Shown here piece after piece: positions 23,179-30,985 of a stretch of DNA of 37,414 nt. The position numbers and the translations under genes are program-made. Each line of letters starts with the position of its first letter. Position 1 is the first letter of the stretch. The stretch lies in the NCBI GenBank assembly GCA_017505405.1, contig JAFVPI010000076.1, positions 1 to 37,414 on the forward strand. The letters run 5' to 3'. The DNA comes from Mogibacterium sp. GTDB lineage: Bacteria; Bacillota; Clostridia; Peptostreptococcales; Anaerovoracaceae. Under the pieces are notes generated by a model. It was given only the letters and a program-made list of their open reading frames with translations, did no database searches and was not told where the DNA came from.

Positions 23179-23207
23179 AGGATAACAAGTCTTACACCCA
23201 ATGTCAA
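23179..23207 (-). promoter_or_regulatory. Internal promoter before gntR
   Basis: Minus-strand TTGACA (23202-23207), a 17-base spacer and TATCCT (23179-23184), in the 108-base gap after the PPi-PFK gene. It would drive gntR, pfkA and rpiB separately from the upstream genes. Confidence 0.6.
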
Positions 23208-23218
23208 ATCAGCATTTT

Positions 23219-24445
23219 CTATTCCTGCAGCGAAAGATGCTGAGGCACGCCTTCCGAGTAGTACGGCTCTATCTCGCCCATGATGAGCGGACGCGCATAC
23301 TCTATAAACTCATCGCTGACATATGTTCCGTCATTGATGATCCAGTCGAGAGGCACCTTGCGCTCAACATTTGCTACCTCATGGATATCAAAACTGTCAT
23401 AAGAGGTGAGGTATGGTCTCCTCGAATTTACCTTGATCGTGATCATCTCACCCGTGTTTCCTTCAAACGCCTTCTGCGCTGCAAGGTATCCGGCGTTATA
23501 TGCCTCATCAGCGTCAGTACGGGATACCACATGCGAAGCACATCTCTGAAGTGTCGAGAACTCGATAGATCTTGCCTTTACTCCGGTCTTCTCTGTTACG
23601 AGCGATGCGAGATATGCGCCGACGCCCGAGAGCTGCTTGTGACCGAACGCATCGAGCTTATCGTTTCCGCCGCTGAGCTCGCATACGAAGCGTCCGTCCT
23701 CAAGCTTGATGCCCTCGGAGACTGCAACGACTATGGAGTTCTTTTTCTTTGAGAGATCTTTGATGCGCTTTACGAAATCGTCAGGATCGAAGCTGACTTC
23801 CGGCAGATAGATGAGGTCAGGCGCGTTGTTTCCCAGAGCCGCAGCTGCTGTAAGCCAGCCTGCGTGGCGTCCCATTATCTCCACGATGACCGCAGAAGTC
23901 CTGTAAGGACCGTAGCAGTCGTTATCTACAATGATCTCCTTGAGCGAAGTAGCGATGTACTTCGCTGCCGAACCGTATCCCGGGCAGTGATCTGTCACAG
24001 GAAGGTCATTATCGATGGTCTTAGGTATGCCCATGAATTTCTGAGGTTTCCCGTGTGCTGCTGCGTAATCGGAGAGCATCTTTACGGTATCCATGGAGTC
24101 ATTTCCGCCGTTATACAGGAAGTACTGGATGTCGTATTTCTCCATGATCGAGAAGATCTTTTCATACACATCCTCATTGCCTTCGATCTTAGGCAGTTTA
24201 TACCTGCATGATCCCAGGAAGGCAGATGGTGTTCTCTTCAGGAGCGACACATCCTGCTCGTTCTTTACCTGTTTTCTGAGGTCAATGATGTTCTCGTTGA
24301 GAAAGCCCTCGATACCATAGTGCATTCCGTATATCTTCTTAATGCCGGCATCCTTCGCAGCTGTGATGGCTCCCGCGAGACTTGAGTTGATCACTGCAGT
24401 CGGACCGCCCGACTGACCTATGATTATGTTTCCTTTTATGCTCAT
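23219..24445 (-). CDS. pfp: Pyrophosphate-dependent phosphofructokinase
   Basis: The 408-residue protein is a phosphofructokinase of the PPi type. Two residues decide this: GGNDS at 113-117 has Asp116 in place of the ATP-enzyme glycine, and PKTIDND at 141-147 has Lys142 in place of glycine. GQSGGPTAVINSSL starts the fold and MGRHAGWLTAAAAL is the substrate loop. Such enzymes use PPi, run reversibly and in several transaldolase-lacking organisms also phosphorylate sedoheptulose 7-phosphate. I chose the ATG at 24445, preceded by GGAGG; a longer frame to 24517 would overlap rpe by 71 bases. The start lies one base after the rpe stop, so the two are coupled. Confidence 0.93.
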   Translation of the reverse strand: MSIKGNIIIGQSGGPTAVINSSLAGAITAAKDAGIKKIYGMHYGIEGFLNENIIDLRKQVKNEQDVSLLKRTPSAFLGSCRYKLPKIEGNEDVYEKIFSIMEKYDIQYFLYNGGNDSMDTVKMLSDYAAAHGKPQKFMGIPKTIDNDLPVTDHCPGYGSAAKYIATSLKEIIVDNDCYGPYRTSAVIVEIMGRHAGWLTAAAALGNNAPDLIYLPEVSFDPDDFVKRIKDLSKKKNSIVVAVSEGIKLEDGRFVCELSGGNDKLDAFGHKQLSGVGAYLASLVTEKTGVKARSIEFSTLQRCASHVVSRTDADEAYNAGYLAAQKAFEGNTGEMITIKVNSRRPYLTSYDSFDIHEVANVERKVPLDWIINDGTYVSDEFIEYARPLIMGEIEPYYSEGVPQHLSLQE

Positions 24446-24446
24446 T

Positions 24447-25112
24447 TTATATTCCTCCCTTGATGGCTCTGATAGCAGCAGCTCTGTACTTTGCTCCGAA
24501 AACAGCTGAACCTGCAACTATGAGCTCTGTTCCCGCTTCTCTTACTATGTCGGCATTGGCTTCGCCTACGCCGCCGTCTATCTCTATAACGTAGCTGTAT
24601 CCCTTTTCATCCTTAAGCGCGCTGTAATAGCGGATCTTGTCCAGCGAATCCGGCATAAACTTCTGGCCTCCGAATCCCGGCTCGACCGACATGACAAGTA
24701 TGAGATCTATGTCGTCAAGGTACTCGTCGAGGACCTCAGGCGCCGTCTTTGGCTTGACCGAGACACCTGCCTTCACTCCAAGAGAATGTATATGCGCAAG
24801 AGTCTTCTTCAGATCACTGCATGCTTCGTAATGCACTGTGATGAATTCGGTATTGTCAGTGACGAAGTTCTCTATGTACCTGTCCGGATCCTCGATCATA
24901 AGATGGACGTCATACGGAACAGTCGTATAGGAATTTAGGCTTTTCATGACACCTGCTCCGAAGCTGATGTTCGGAACGAACATCCCGTCCATCACATCTA
25001 TGTGCAGGTAATCAATACCGCAGCCGCACACGTCTGCAACATCCTCACCGAGCTTTGCAAAATCCGCAGCAAGTATTGACGGGGAGATCATTGCTTTCTT
25101 TACTTCTGCCAT
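24447..25112 (-). CDS. rpe: Ribulose-phosphate 3-epimerase
   Basis: Rpe interconverts ribulose 5-phosphate and xylulose 5-phosphate, feeding transketolase. The 221-residue TIM barrel has ISPSILAADFAKLGED, HIDVMDGMFVPNISFG (metal His and Asp), VHYEACSDL, MSVEPGFGGQKF and IEIDGGVGEANA, all typical of Rpe. I chose the ATG at 25112 because AAAGGA lies eight bases upstream; the ATG at 25118 is only two bases from that site. It is followed directly by the PPi-PFK gene and preceded by a 119-base gap with a strong hairpin. Confidence 0.94.
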   Translation of the reverse strand: MAEVKKAMISPSILAADFAKLGEDVADVCGCGIDYLHIDVMDGMFVPNISFGAGVMKSLNSYTTVPYDVHLMIEDPDRYIENFVTDNTEFITVHYEACSDLKKTLAHIHSLGVKAGVSVKPKTAPEVLDEYLDDIDLILVMSVEPGFGGQKFMPDSLDKIRYYSALKDEKGYSYVIEIDGGVGEANADIVREAGTELIVAGSAVFGAKYRAAAIRAIKGGI

Positions 25113-25142
25113 TTCCATGATCCTTTCTTTTACTTGTGATGC

Positions 25143-25181
25143 GGGCTCCCTCCGTCAGTTTTTATCTGCGGCAGGGAGCCC
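25143..25181 (-). promoter_or_regulatory. Strong hairpin between the permease gene and rpe
   Basis: GGGCTCCCT (25143-25151) and AGGGAGCCC (25173-25181) form a perfect 9-bp stem, extended by CCG/CGG after a one-base bulge. It has no T run on either side, so it is more likely an mRNA-stabilising or processing hairpin than a terminator. It divides transporter genes from sugar-phosphate genes. Confidence 0.5.
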
Positions 25182-25231
25182 ATGTGATAAGGAGATTAAT
25201 ATGAACTAAATAGTTTTTTCCGATGGAAACC

Positions 25232-26548
25232 TTATTTGCGTCCGATAATGAATCCCAGTATCAGCGCTACTACCAGCATTCCTGCTGTTCCGAGAGCCAT
25301 GTTGTGAGCTCCCGCAGACGTTACCATGAACATAGGCGCGATCGTGAGGAAGAAGTTCTGCGTACTGATCTGCCAGAGCGGTGTAGCCGCGATCAGGTTT
25401 GGACCTGCGTCAGTTTCGAGCTCAGGGTCAGCGATCCTCAGAAGCATCATTCCTGTTGCCGTGGAGCCTGTCCATGCTCCGAACATTACCATCGCGTTCT
25501 CGAGCCAGTTCTGCTTGAGCCAGAGCTTAGGCAGTACCATCAGAATGATCGTAGTCAGGATCAGGCCTGCGAACGATATCGTCAGGATGGCTGCTGCGTT
25601 GTTCATGATAACATCGAGCTTCATCGTTGCGATCGCCGTGATGATCAGGTACTCGAGTGCAAGTGTACCAACATGTGCAAGGGATTCGTTGTCTATGAAC
25701 TGCGCTGCCGGAGTCCTCTTGATGACTACACCGAATACCAGTGATACCAGTATGGCCGGAACGTAGATCGCGAATCCTGAGAACAGCGGTACCATGTGCA
25801 GGATCTGCAGGAGGCCGTAGGCTACCAGCATGATCGCCAGCACGATGCCGAAGTGCAGTGTCAGCGGATCGAAAGCGATGTCCGATGTGTACGCTGTCAT
25901 AAACTTGAATCTGTTTTCCTTGTCAAGGATGCCCGTGTAGTCCTCTTTACTGAGGTTTCCGGACTTTTCAGCTGTTACCCAGCCTTTGCGGATACCGTAG
26001 TTGAGGATCACGATACCTACGATGATACCGTAGAGCATGCCGATCGTTGCGTATGTGGTTCCGAATGCCGATGCTTCGTCATAGTTCCAGTAACCGAGTG
26101 TATCGTAGATGCCTGCGATGACCTGAGGGATACCGTGCGCGCCGTAGAATGCTCCGAACGGAAGCAGTGCAGCTCCGTCAGGCAGTCCGAAGACCTTGCC
26201 GAGTCCCATGGCTGAAAGCACCTGTGCAGCAATTACCGTTGCCGAGATCAGGAAGATAAGTGAGCACTTCTTGATCATCCTTCTGTCGAATGACAGCGCG
26301 ATGAACTGCGTTACGAAGAGTATCGCTAGCAGCGGGTTGGCGAATCCGCTTACGTTGTCAGACCAGTGGATGTAGTACGGGCAGAACTTGCCGAGTACTT
26401 CTGATCCGAGCAGGAGTCCTACAAGGCCTCCGACTACGGCTACCGGTATGAACATCTTCTGGAGGAATCCTACCTTCGATCTCAGGAAGAGACCGATTAT
26501 GAGCAGACCGCTCGCCCAGGCAAAATCCATCAATATTGTTTCAAACAT
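25232..26548 (-). CDS. GltS-type sodium/carboxylate symporter
   Basis: The 438-residue membrane protein has 10-12 helices and fits the sodium/glutamate symporter (GltS) family: SGLLIIGLFLRSKVGFLQ near the N-terminus, the discontinuous-helix region LLPFGAFYGAHGIPQVIAG, and its counterpart in the second half, MFGAWTGSTATGMMLLRIADP. The pore motifs differ from classical GltS (normally GFGQGPGQA-like in the first half), so the substrate need not be glutamate. It follows the TRAP-type binding protein gene by 12 bases and is surely co-transcribed with it. Together they may import the substrate of the cluster. Confidence 0.85.
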   Translation of the reverse strand: MFETILMDFAWASGLLIIGLFLRSKVGFLQKMFIPVAVVGGLVGLLLGSEVLGKFCPYYIHWSDNVSGFANPLLAILFVTQFIALSFDRRMIKKCSLIFLISATVIAAQVLSAMGLGKVFGLPDGAALLPFGAFYGAHGIPQVIAGIYDTLGYWNYDEASAFGTTYATIGMLYGIIVGIVILNYGIRKGWVTAEKSGNLSKEDYTGILDKENRFKFMTAYTSDIAFDPLTLHFGIVLAIMLVAYGLLQILHMVPLFSGFAIYVPAILVSLVFGVVIKRTPAAQFIDNESLAHVGTLALEYLIITAIATMKLDVIMNNAAAILTISFAGLILTTIILMVLPKLWLKQNWLENAMVMFGAWTGSTATGMMLLRIADPELETDAGPNLIAATPLWQISTQNFFLTIAPMFMVTSAGAHNMALGTAGMLVVALILGFIIGRK

Positions 26549-26560
26549 GTTTGCCTCCTT

Positions 26561-27607
26561 CTATTCCACCTGAGCTGCCGCCTCACGGATCTTCGCCACG
26601 AGTTCGGCTGTCCACTCATTCTGCATCTCGAAGTTCGTATAGACATCACGCGTTGCTTTCTTGAATGCTTCGATATCCGGTGTTTCATTGACGGTCATTC
26701 CGGCTTCCTTAAGCTTTGCCAGCTGATCATCCTCGTCGGCAGCTACCGCCTCGCGGTGCTCCTGGCCGAATTTCTTTGCTCCTTCAAGCAGCACGTCCTT
26801 GATATCCTGCGGCAGCTTCTTCCATGTGCTGCCCGAGAACACCAGATTCTTTGACTCATACTTGTGATTAGTGATGGTCATGTACTGATTGACTTCGTTT
26901 ATCTTGTTTGCGTATATGTTTGCGATAGGGTTCTCCTGTCCGTCGAAGGTTCCCTGCGCAAGCGCGTCGTAGGTCTTGCTCCATGCGAACTTTGTTGTGC
27001 TCGCTCCGAGCTCCTTGAAGATCGATGCTGTCATATCGTCTTCCGGTATTCTCATTTTGAGGCCGGCTACATCCTCCGGTCCTTTGACCTCACGAACGCT
27101 GTTGGTTATCTGTCTCATGCCGTTCTCCCAGAAGGCGAGCTGCACGAGGTTATAGTTGCTGAGTTCGGCTGTAAGCCCCTCGGCGATCTCTTCATTGTCC
27201 ACTACCGCCCATGCCTGCTCATAGCTTGTGAACAGGAACGGCAGTCCAAGTGTGGCCATCTTAGGGGCGTATGTGGCCTCGACTCCCTGAGGCATCATCA
27301 TCGCATCGAGCTCTCCGGTGACCAGCTGCTGAGCCATGTCGGTATTGTCGCCAAGCTCCTCATTCGGATAGATGCGGACTATCACTCTTCCGCCTGTCTG
27401 CTCATTTACATAGTCAGCGTAGTGCTGTAGCGAGATGTTGATCAGGTTATCTTCAGTGTCGCTGTGTCCGAGCCTTATGATGTACTCCGCAGCGCCTTCC
27501 TGGCTGTCTCCGGACCCGTTTCCCTGTGTACCGCAGGCGGTCAGCGACAATGACAGAGCCATGAGGAATGCCAGCATTACCGCCAGAGCCTTGAATCTTT
27601 TCTTCAT
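26561..27607 (-). CDS. TRAP-type solute-binding lipoprotein (DctP family)
   Basis: The 348-residue protein has a lipoprotein signal peptide with lipobox LTAC and Cys25, then a DctP-family domain: YIIRLGHSDTEDNLINISLQ, IYPNEELGDNTDMAQQLVTGELD, ENGMRQITNSVREV, GLKMRIPE with Arg186 (the residue that normally binds the substrate carboxylate) and DGQENPIANIY. It would bind an organic acid, perhaps a sugar acid, outside the membrane. TRAP systems need the DctQ and DctM membrane subunits; neither gene is present. A GltS-type permease takes their place. GGAGA precedes the ATG. Confidence 0.92.
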   Translation of the reverse strand: MKKRFKALAVMLAFLMALSLSLTACGTQGNGSGDSQEGAAEYIIRLGHSDTEDNLINISLQHYADYVNEQTGGRVIVRIYPNEELGDNTDMAQQLVTGELDAMMMPQGVEATYAPKMATLGLPFLFTSYEQAWAVVDNEEIAEGLTAELSNYNLVQLAFWENGMRQITNSVREVKGPEDVAGLKMRIPEDDMTASIFKELGASTTKFAWSKTYDALAQGTFDGQENPIANIYANKINEVNQYMTITNHKYESKNLVFSGSTWKKLPQDIKDVLLEGAKKFGQEHREAVAADEDDQLAKLKEAGMTVNETPDIEAFKKATRDVYTNFEMQNEWTAELVAKIREAAAQVE

Positions 27608-27652
27608 AACTTTGTCTCCTGTCTTCCTTTGTAGCTGTATCGTTCCCGGCTG

Positions 27653-28585
27653 TTAAAGAGCAAGCGCGGTTTCTACAATATTTTCAACAGTTATGCCGTT
27701 CTTTGCAAGCAGTCTCTCATAAGGAGCGGACTCACCGAACTGATCCTGGATACCGATCCTCTTGACTTTGCCCTTGCCCATCTCAGCTGCGACCTCGCAT
27801 ACTGCGCTGCCGAGTCCGTTGATGATGTTGTGATCCTCAACTGTGACGATCTTGCCGATCTCCTCAACGCATGCCTTTACTGCATCAACGTCGAGAGGCT
27901 TGATGGTGTGCATGTCGAGAACTCTTGCCGAAACACCCTTTTCCTCCAGAGCCTTTGCCGCCTTGATAGCGAGACTTACTGTGTCACCGTTTGCGATAAT
28001 AGCTACGTCCTTACCGTCCTGGATCTGATAAGCCTTGCCGATCTCGAACTCTACGTCCGGCCCGTATACCTGCTCCATAGCGTCTCTTGTGAATCTCAGA
28101 TACATTGGTCCGTAAGTCTCTGCTGCTGCTCTTACGAGCTTGCGTGCCTGGTTGTAGTCAGCAGGCATCATGATGGAGATGTTAGGAATGGTTCTGAGGA
28201 TACCCATGTCCTCGATAGCCTGGTGCGAAGCTCCGTCGTTAGCCGGTGTGAATCCGCCGTGCGAGCATGCGATCTTGACGTTGAGGTTAGTGTAGCAGAT
28301 CTCCTGACGGATCATCTCGCAGATCCTCATCGATCCGAATGCTGCGTATGTTACTACGAACGGGATCTTTCCGCATGTTGCGAGTCCTGCTGCAACGCCT
28401 GCGCCGTTCTGCTCTGCGATACCTACGTTGAGGTACTGGTCAGGAAGCTGCTTCTTGAATTCGCCTGTCTTGCAGCTCTTGCCGATATCTATATCCAGAA
28501 CTACGATTTCCGGATTGTCTTTTCCTACTTCTACTATTTCATCGCCGAAGCCGTTTCTTGTAGGGATCTTTTTCAGTTCACTCAT
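27653..28585 (-). CDS. Transketolase, C-terminal subunit
   Basis: This 310-residue protein is the second half of a split transketolase: the pyrimidine-binding domain (residues about 5-170, with LNVGIAEQNGAGVAAGLA holding the catalytic glutamate, and ACSHGGFTPANDGASHQAIEDMG) and the C-terminal domain (about 185-310, with GSAVCEVAAEMG). It works with the N-terminal subunit encoded just upstream, 15 bases away, to move two-carbon ketol units between sugar phosphates. GAGGAGG precedes the ATG. Two-gene transketolases are common in anaerobic Firmicutes. Confidence 0.94.
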   Translation of the reverse strand: MSELKKIPTRNGFGDEIVEVGKDNPEIVVLDIDIGKSCKTGEFKKQLPDQYLNVGIAEQNGAGVAAGLATCGKIPFVVTYAAFGSMRICEMIRQEICYTNLNVKIACSHGGFTPANDGASHQAIEDMGILRTIPNISIMMPADYNQARKLVRAAAETYGPMYLRFTRDAMEQVYGPDVEFEIGKAYQIQDGKDVAIIANGDTVSLAIKAAKALEEKGVSARVLDMHTIKPLDVDAVKACVEEIGKIVTVEDHNIINGLGSAVCEVAAEMGKGKVKRIGIQDQFGESAPYERLLAKNGITVENIVETALAL

Positions 28586-28600
28586 TGTTCTGTCCTCCTC

Positions 28601-29440
28601 TTATATCAGCTGAGCCTTGAGTTCTTCCATTGCCTGTGCGTACTGTTCATCGTTAGGAGCTACGCCGTGCCAGCCTACCTGGTTCTCCATGAAGCTGACG
28701 CCCTTGCCCTTGACTGTTGCTCCGATAAGAGCCTTTGGATTGCCGTTCTGAGCCTCTGGTGCATAGCACTTGTCGAGTACTTCTACGGTCTCTTCCATGC
28801 TGTTGCCGTCATAGTAGAAGACGTCCCAGCCGAATGCCTTGAACTTAGCTCCGAGGTCACCGTTAGGCATTACTTCGTCGCATGTTCCGTCGAGCTGCAG
28901 TCTGTTTACGTCGACGAATACGATGAGGTTGTCGAGTTTATACTTGTTTGCTGTGTTTGCTGCTTCCCAGATCTCGCCTTCCTGAGCCTCGCCGTCACCG
29001 ACTACGCAGAAGACCTTGTAGTCCTTCTTGTCCATCTTTCCGGCAAGAGCCATTCCTGCTGCGCAGGCAAGTCCCTGTCCGAGAGAACCTGTCGAGATGT
29101 CGATGCCAGGGCACTTGATCATCGAAGGATGTCCCTGAAGCGGGGAGCCTTCTTTTCTCAGTGTGTCGAGTACTTCGAGCGGGAAGTATCCGAGAGCTCC
29201 GAGTGCTGCGTACTGGATAGGGCATACATGGCCTTTCGAAAGGACCATTCTGTCTCTGTCTGCCCATCTTGGGTTCTTAGGGTCAACGTTCATGTACTTG
29301 AAATAGCATGCTGTTACGAACTCTGCAGCGGACAGCGATCCACCCGGATGGCCTGACTGCGCTTTGTAGATCATGTCGATGACTTTCATACGCAGGTCTG
29401 TTGCGGCGTTCTTGAGTTCTTTGATTGAAACGTCTTTCAT
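28601..29440 (-). CDS. Transketolase, N-terminal subunit
   Basis: The 279-residue first half of transketolase holds the thiamine diphosphate phosphate-binding domain. SGHPGGSLSAAEF and KGHVCPIQYAALG carry conserved active-site histidines, and GDGEAQEGEIWEAANTANKYKLDN is the GDG...N cofactor motif. I chose the ATG at 29440, which has AAGGAG at the right distance; eight upstream codons are also open but lack a site. It follows the PanE-like gene by 53 bases. No transaldolase gene accompanies it. Confidence 0.94.
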   Translation of the reverse strand: MKDVSIKELKNAATDLRMKVIDMIYKAQSGHPGGSLSAAEFVTACYFKYMNVDPKNPRWADRDRMVLSKGHVCPIQYAALGALGYFPLEVLDTLRKEGSPLQGHPSMIKCPGIDISTGSLGQGLACAAGMALAGKMDKKDYKVFCVVGDGEAQEGEIWEAANTANKYKLDNLIVFVDVNRLQLDGTCDEVMPNGDLGAKFKAFGWDVFYYDGNSMEETVEVLDKCYAPEAQNGNPKALIGATVKGKGVSFMENQVGWHGVAPNDEQYAQAMEELKAQLI

Positions 29441-29493
29441 AATTCTCTCCTTTGCCTCTTTCAATTAAGAATCAACAAGTAATAACTTTTTTA

Positions 29494-30432
29494 TCAGCAT
29501 CCGAGGTAAAGCGACTGCTTTGCCAGAACGAGGTTGAGTATCATCTCGTTGCATGGAGTCGGGATACCGTACTGCTCTCCGAGTTTCACGACTGCACCGT
29601 TGATGATGCGGATCTCTGTCTCGCGGTGATGTGTAACTGCCTGTACCATCGAACTGATCGTCTCGTCTGTAGCGCGGGACACTTCGTAGCAGTGCTCAAG
29701 CTCTTCCTCATAATCGAGTGTGCAGCCTGCTGCGTTGGCAACTGCGATGGCTTCCTTGATAAGTCTCTTGGCGAGCTCGTTAGCGTATGGGTTCTTGCTG
29801 ATGAATCCGTTCGGAGTCTCGAGCAGGGCGCTTACGCCGTTGATCGCTACGTTTGCCGAGAGCTTGTGCCAGATGGCGTTCAGAACGTTCTCGTGTACGT
29901 CTACCTCGAGGCCTGCCTCGCGGAATGCCTCAGCGACTTCCTCTACCTTTGCCATAGGTGCCTTCGGCGATCCCATGTTTGTAGCTCCGTAACCTGTGTG
30001 TCTTACATGACCCGGCTCGATCGGTGTAGCTCCGAAAGCTGTGTTTCCGATGATGATCTGCTCTTCAGGGACTACCTTGGCGATCTCGTCATAGTTGCCG
30101 TAGCCGTTCTGCAGGCACATGATCATTGTGTGATCGTCGATCATCGGCAGTGCGTTGCGGACTGCTGCTTCCAGGAACTTGTAGTGAACGAATACTACGA
30201 GCAGGTCTACAACTCCGATCTCCTTAGGGTCTGTTGTTGCGATAGTCGGATGGTAAGCTTCGGTCTCGCCGTTGCCGTATCCAGGTGCGCATTTATCAAG
30301 AAGGATCCCGTTCTTCTTGATCGCTTCAATTACTGGTTCATATGTGTCCAGTACACAAACTTCATGCTTCTGCAGAAGGTAGCTCGCATAGCAGCTTCCG
30401 ATCGCTCCGCATCCTACAAATCCGATTCTCAT
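29494..30432 (-). CDS. Ketopantoate reductase family protein (PanE/ApbA)
   Basis: The 312-residue NADPH-dependent reductase starts with MRIGFVGCGAIGSCYASYLL (Rossmann GxGxxG) and has CLQNGYGNYDEIAKVVPEEQI and the catalytic NAIWHKLSANVAINGVSALL with its conserved lysine and asparagines. Family members reduce 2-ketopantoate for pantothenate synthesis, but close relatives act on other branched 2-keto acids. Here it leads a sugar-phosphate operon with no other pantothenate gene, so a different keto-acid substrate is likely. It is the first gene after the operator-bearing promoter at 30516-30544; GGAGGAG precedes the ATG. Confidence 0.88.
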   Translation of the reverse strand: MRIGFVGCGAIGSCYASYLLQKHEVCVLDTYEPVIEAIKKNGILLDKCAPGYGNGETEAYHPTIATTDPKEIGVVDLLVVFVHYKFLEAAVRNALPMIDDHTMIMCLQNGYGNYDEIAKVVPEEQIIIGNTAFGATPIEPGHVRHTGYGATNMGSPKAPMAKVEEVAEAFREAGLEVDVHENVLNAIWHKLSANVAINGVSALLETPNGFISKNPYANELAKRLIKEAIAVANAAGCTLDYEEELEHCYEVSRATDETISSMVQAVTHHRETEIRIINGAVVKLGEQYGIPTPCNEMILNLVLAKQSLYLGC

Positions 30433-30492
30433 ATCAGTTCTCCTCCTTGATTTTTTTTAATCATTTTTACTTTGTCTGTTTGCCGTATGTCC

Positions 30493-30505
30493 TTTGTCTG
30501 ACATA
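30493..30505. promoter_or_regulatory. Second GntR-type operator
   Basis: TTGTCTGACAT at 30494-30504 matches the FadR-family pattern TNGTNNNACNA except at the last base. It lies just downstream of the predicted transcription start, 33 bases (about three helical turns) from the first operator centre. A half-site, TTTGTC, follows at 30471-30476. Confidence 0.5.
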
Positions 30506-30515
30506 TGACACTTGT

Positions 30516-30544
30516 ATAATAACCATTTGTCTGACAAAGGGCAA
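30516..30544 (-). promoter_or_regulatory. Promoter of the transketolase operon
   Basis: Minus-strand TTGCCC (30539-30544), a 17-base spacer and TATTAT (30516-30521). The 13-bp palindrome at 30526-30538 fills most of the spacer, so a bound repressor would block RNA polymerase. Confidence 0.65.
30526..30538. promoter_or_regulatory. Main GntR/FadR-type operator
   Basis: TTTGTC-T-GACAAA is a perfect 13-bp palindrome whose core TTGTCTGACAA fits the known FadR-subfamily operator TNGTNNNACNA at every fixed position. It lies between the -35 and -10 boxes. The FCD-type GntR protein encoded at 22394-23110 is the obvious candidate. Confidence 0.65.
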
Positions 30545-30595
30545 GCCTTTTTTGCGATTTTTGTCAAAAAATAAAAAATTAACGATCTTATACTG

Positions 30596-30630
30596 AAAAA
30601 AGAGCCGTAAAGCATTACGCTTTCGGCTCT
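30596..30630 (-). terminator. Terminator of the upp-serpin-ABM unit
   Basis: AGAGCCG and CGGCTCT (30601-30607, 30624-30630) enclose AAAGC/GCTTT, giving a 12-bp stem with one bulge. On the minus strand it runs into five T beyond the stem. It isolates the transketolase operon from upstream transcription. Confidence 0.85.
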
Positions 30631-30668
30631 TCTCTACTATATATTGTGTATATTATATCTCTTTGCTA

Positions 30669-30965
30669 CTATGCGTCTTCATCAGTGAAGTACTTTCTTA
30701 TTTCCGCGCTCAACACGCGTCCTTTCTTTAATTCGTTCAGCTTCTCGTAATGAGGCAGCGTTCTGTGCGCCATCCATGCGTCCACGTCTTTCCACCATTC
30801 GATAAGAAGAATGTCGTTCGGGTCTTCAGTAGACATGAAGAATTCGTACTTGTAGTTGCCTTCTTCACTGCGCGATGCAGTATCGATCCCTTCTTCTCTT
30901 ACCAGTTCACGAAGTTCTTCTCTTGTTCCCGGTGCACATTTGAAAATAACATTTAAAACCAGCAT
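30669..30965 (-). CDS. Antibiotic biosynthesis monooxygenase-fold protein
   Basis: The 98-residue protein fits the ABM ferredoxin-like dimeric fold: MLVLNVIFKCAPGTREELRELV, then a glutamate-rich strand EGNYKYEFFMSTEDPNDILLIEWWKD and HRTLPHYEKL. Relatives include YgiN-type quinol monooxygenases and heme-degrading or signal-transduction enzymes, but many have no known substrate. The Trp-Trp pair and the His near residue 68 are typical of the YgiN group. GGGAG precedes the ATG. It lies 20 bases after the serpin gene and before a strong terminator, so it ends that unit. Confidence 0.88.
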   Translation of the reverse strand: MLVLNVIFKCAPGTREELRELVREEGIDTASRSEEGNYKYEFFMSTEDPNDILLIEWWKDVDAWMAHRTLPHYEKLNELKKGRVLSAEIRKYFTDEDA

Positions 30966-30985
30966 TTCTCTTTTCTCCCTTTTAA

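Noticed and set aside
24446-24517. 24-codon extension of the PPi-PFK gene into rpe
   Set aside because: It would overlap rpe by 71 bases; the conserved start MSIKGNIIIGQSGGP with GGAGG lies at 24445.
25185-25207. Plus-strand AAGGAG followed by ATG-AAC-TAA
   Set aside because: A two-codon frame on the opposite strand of the operon; most likely fortuitous.
27830-29356. Plus-strand open frame of 508 codons
   Set aside because: It is antisense to both transketolase genes, is rich in Cys, Val and Tyr without any recognisable motif, and has no ribosome binding site. The strong codon bias of the real genes leaves the opposite frame open.
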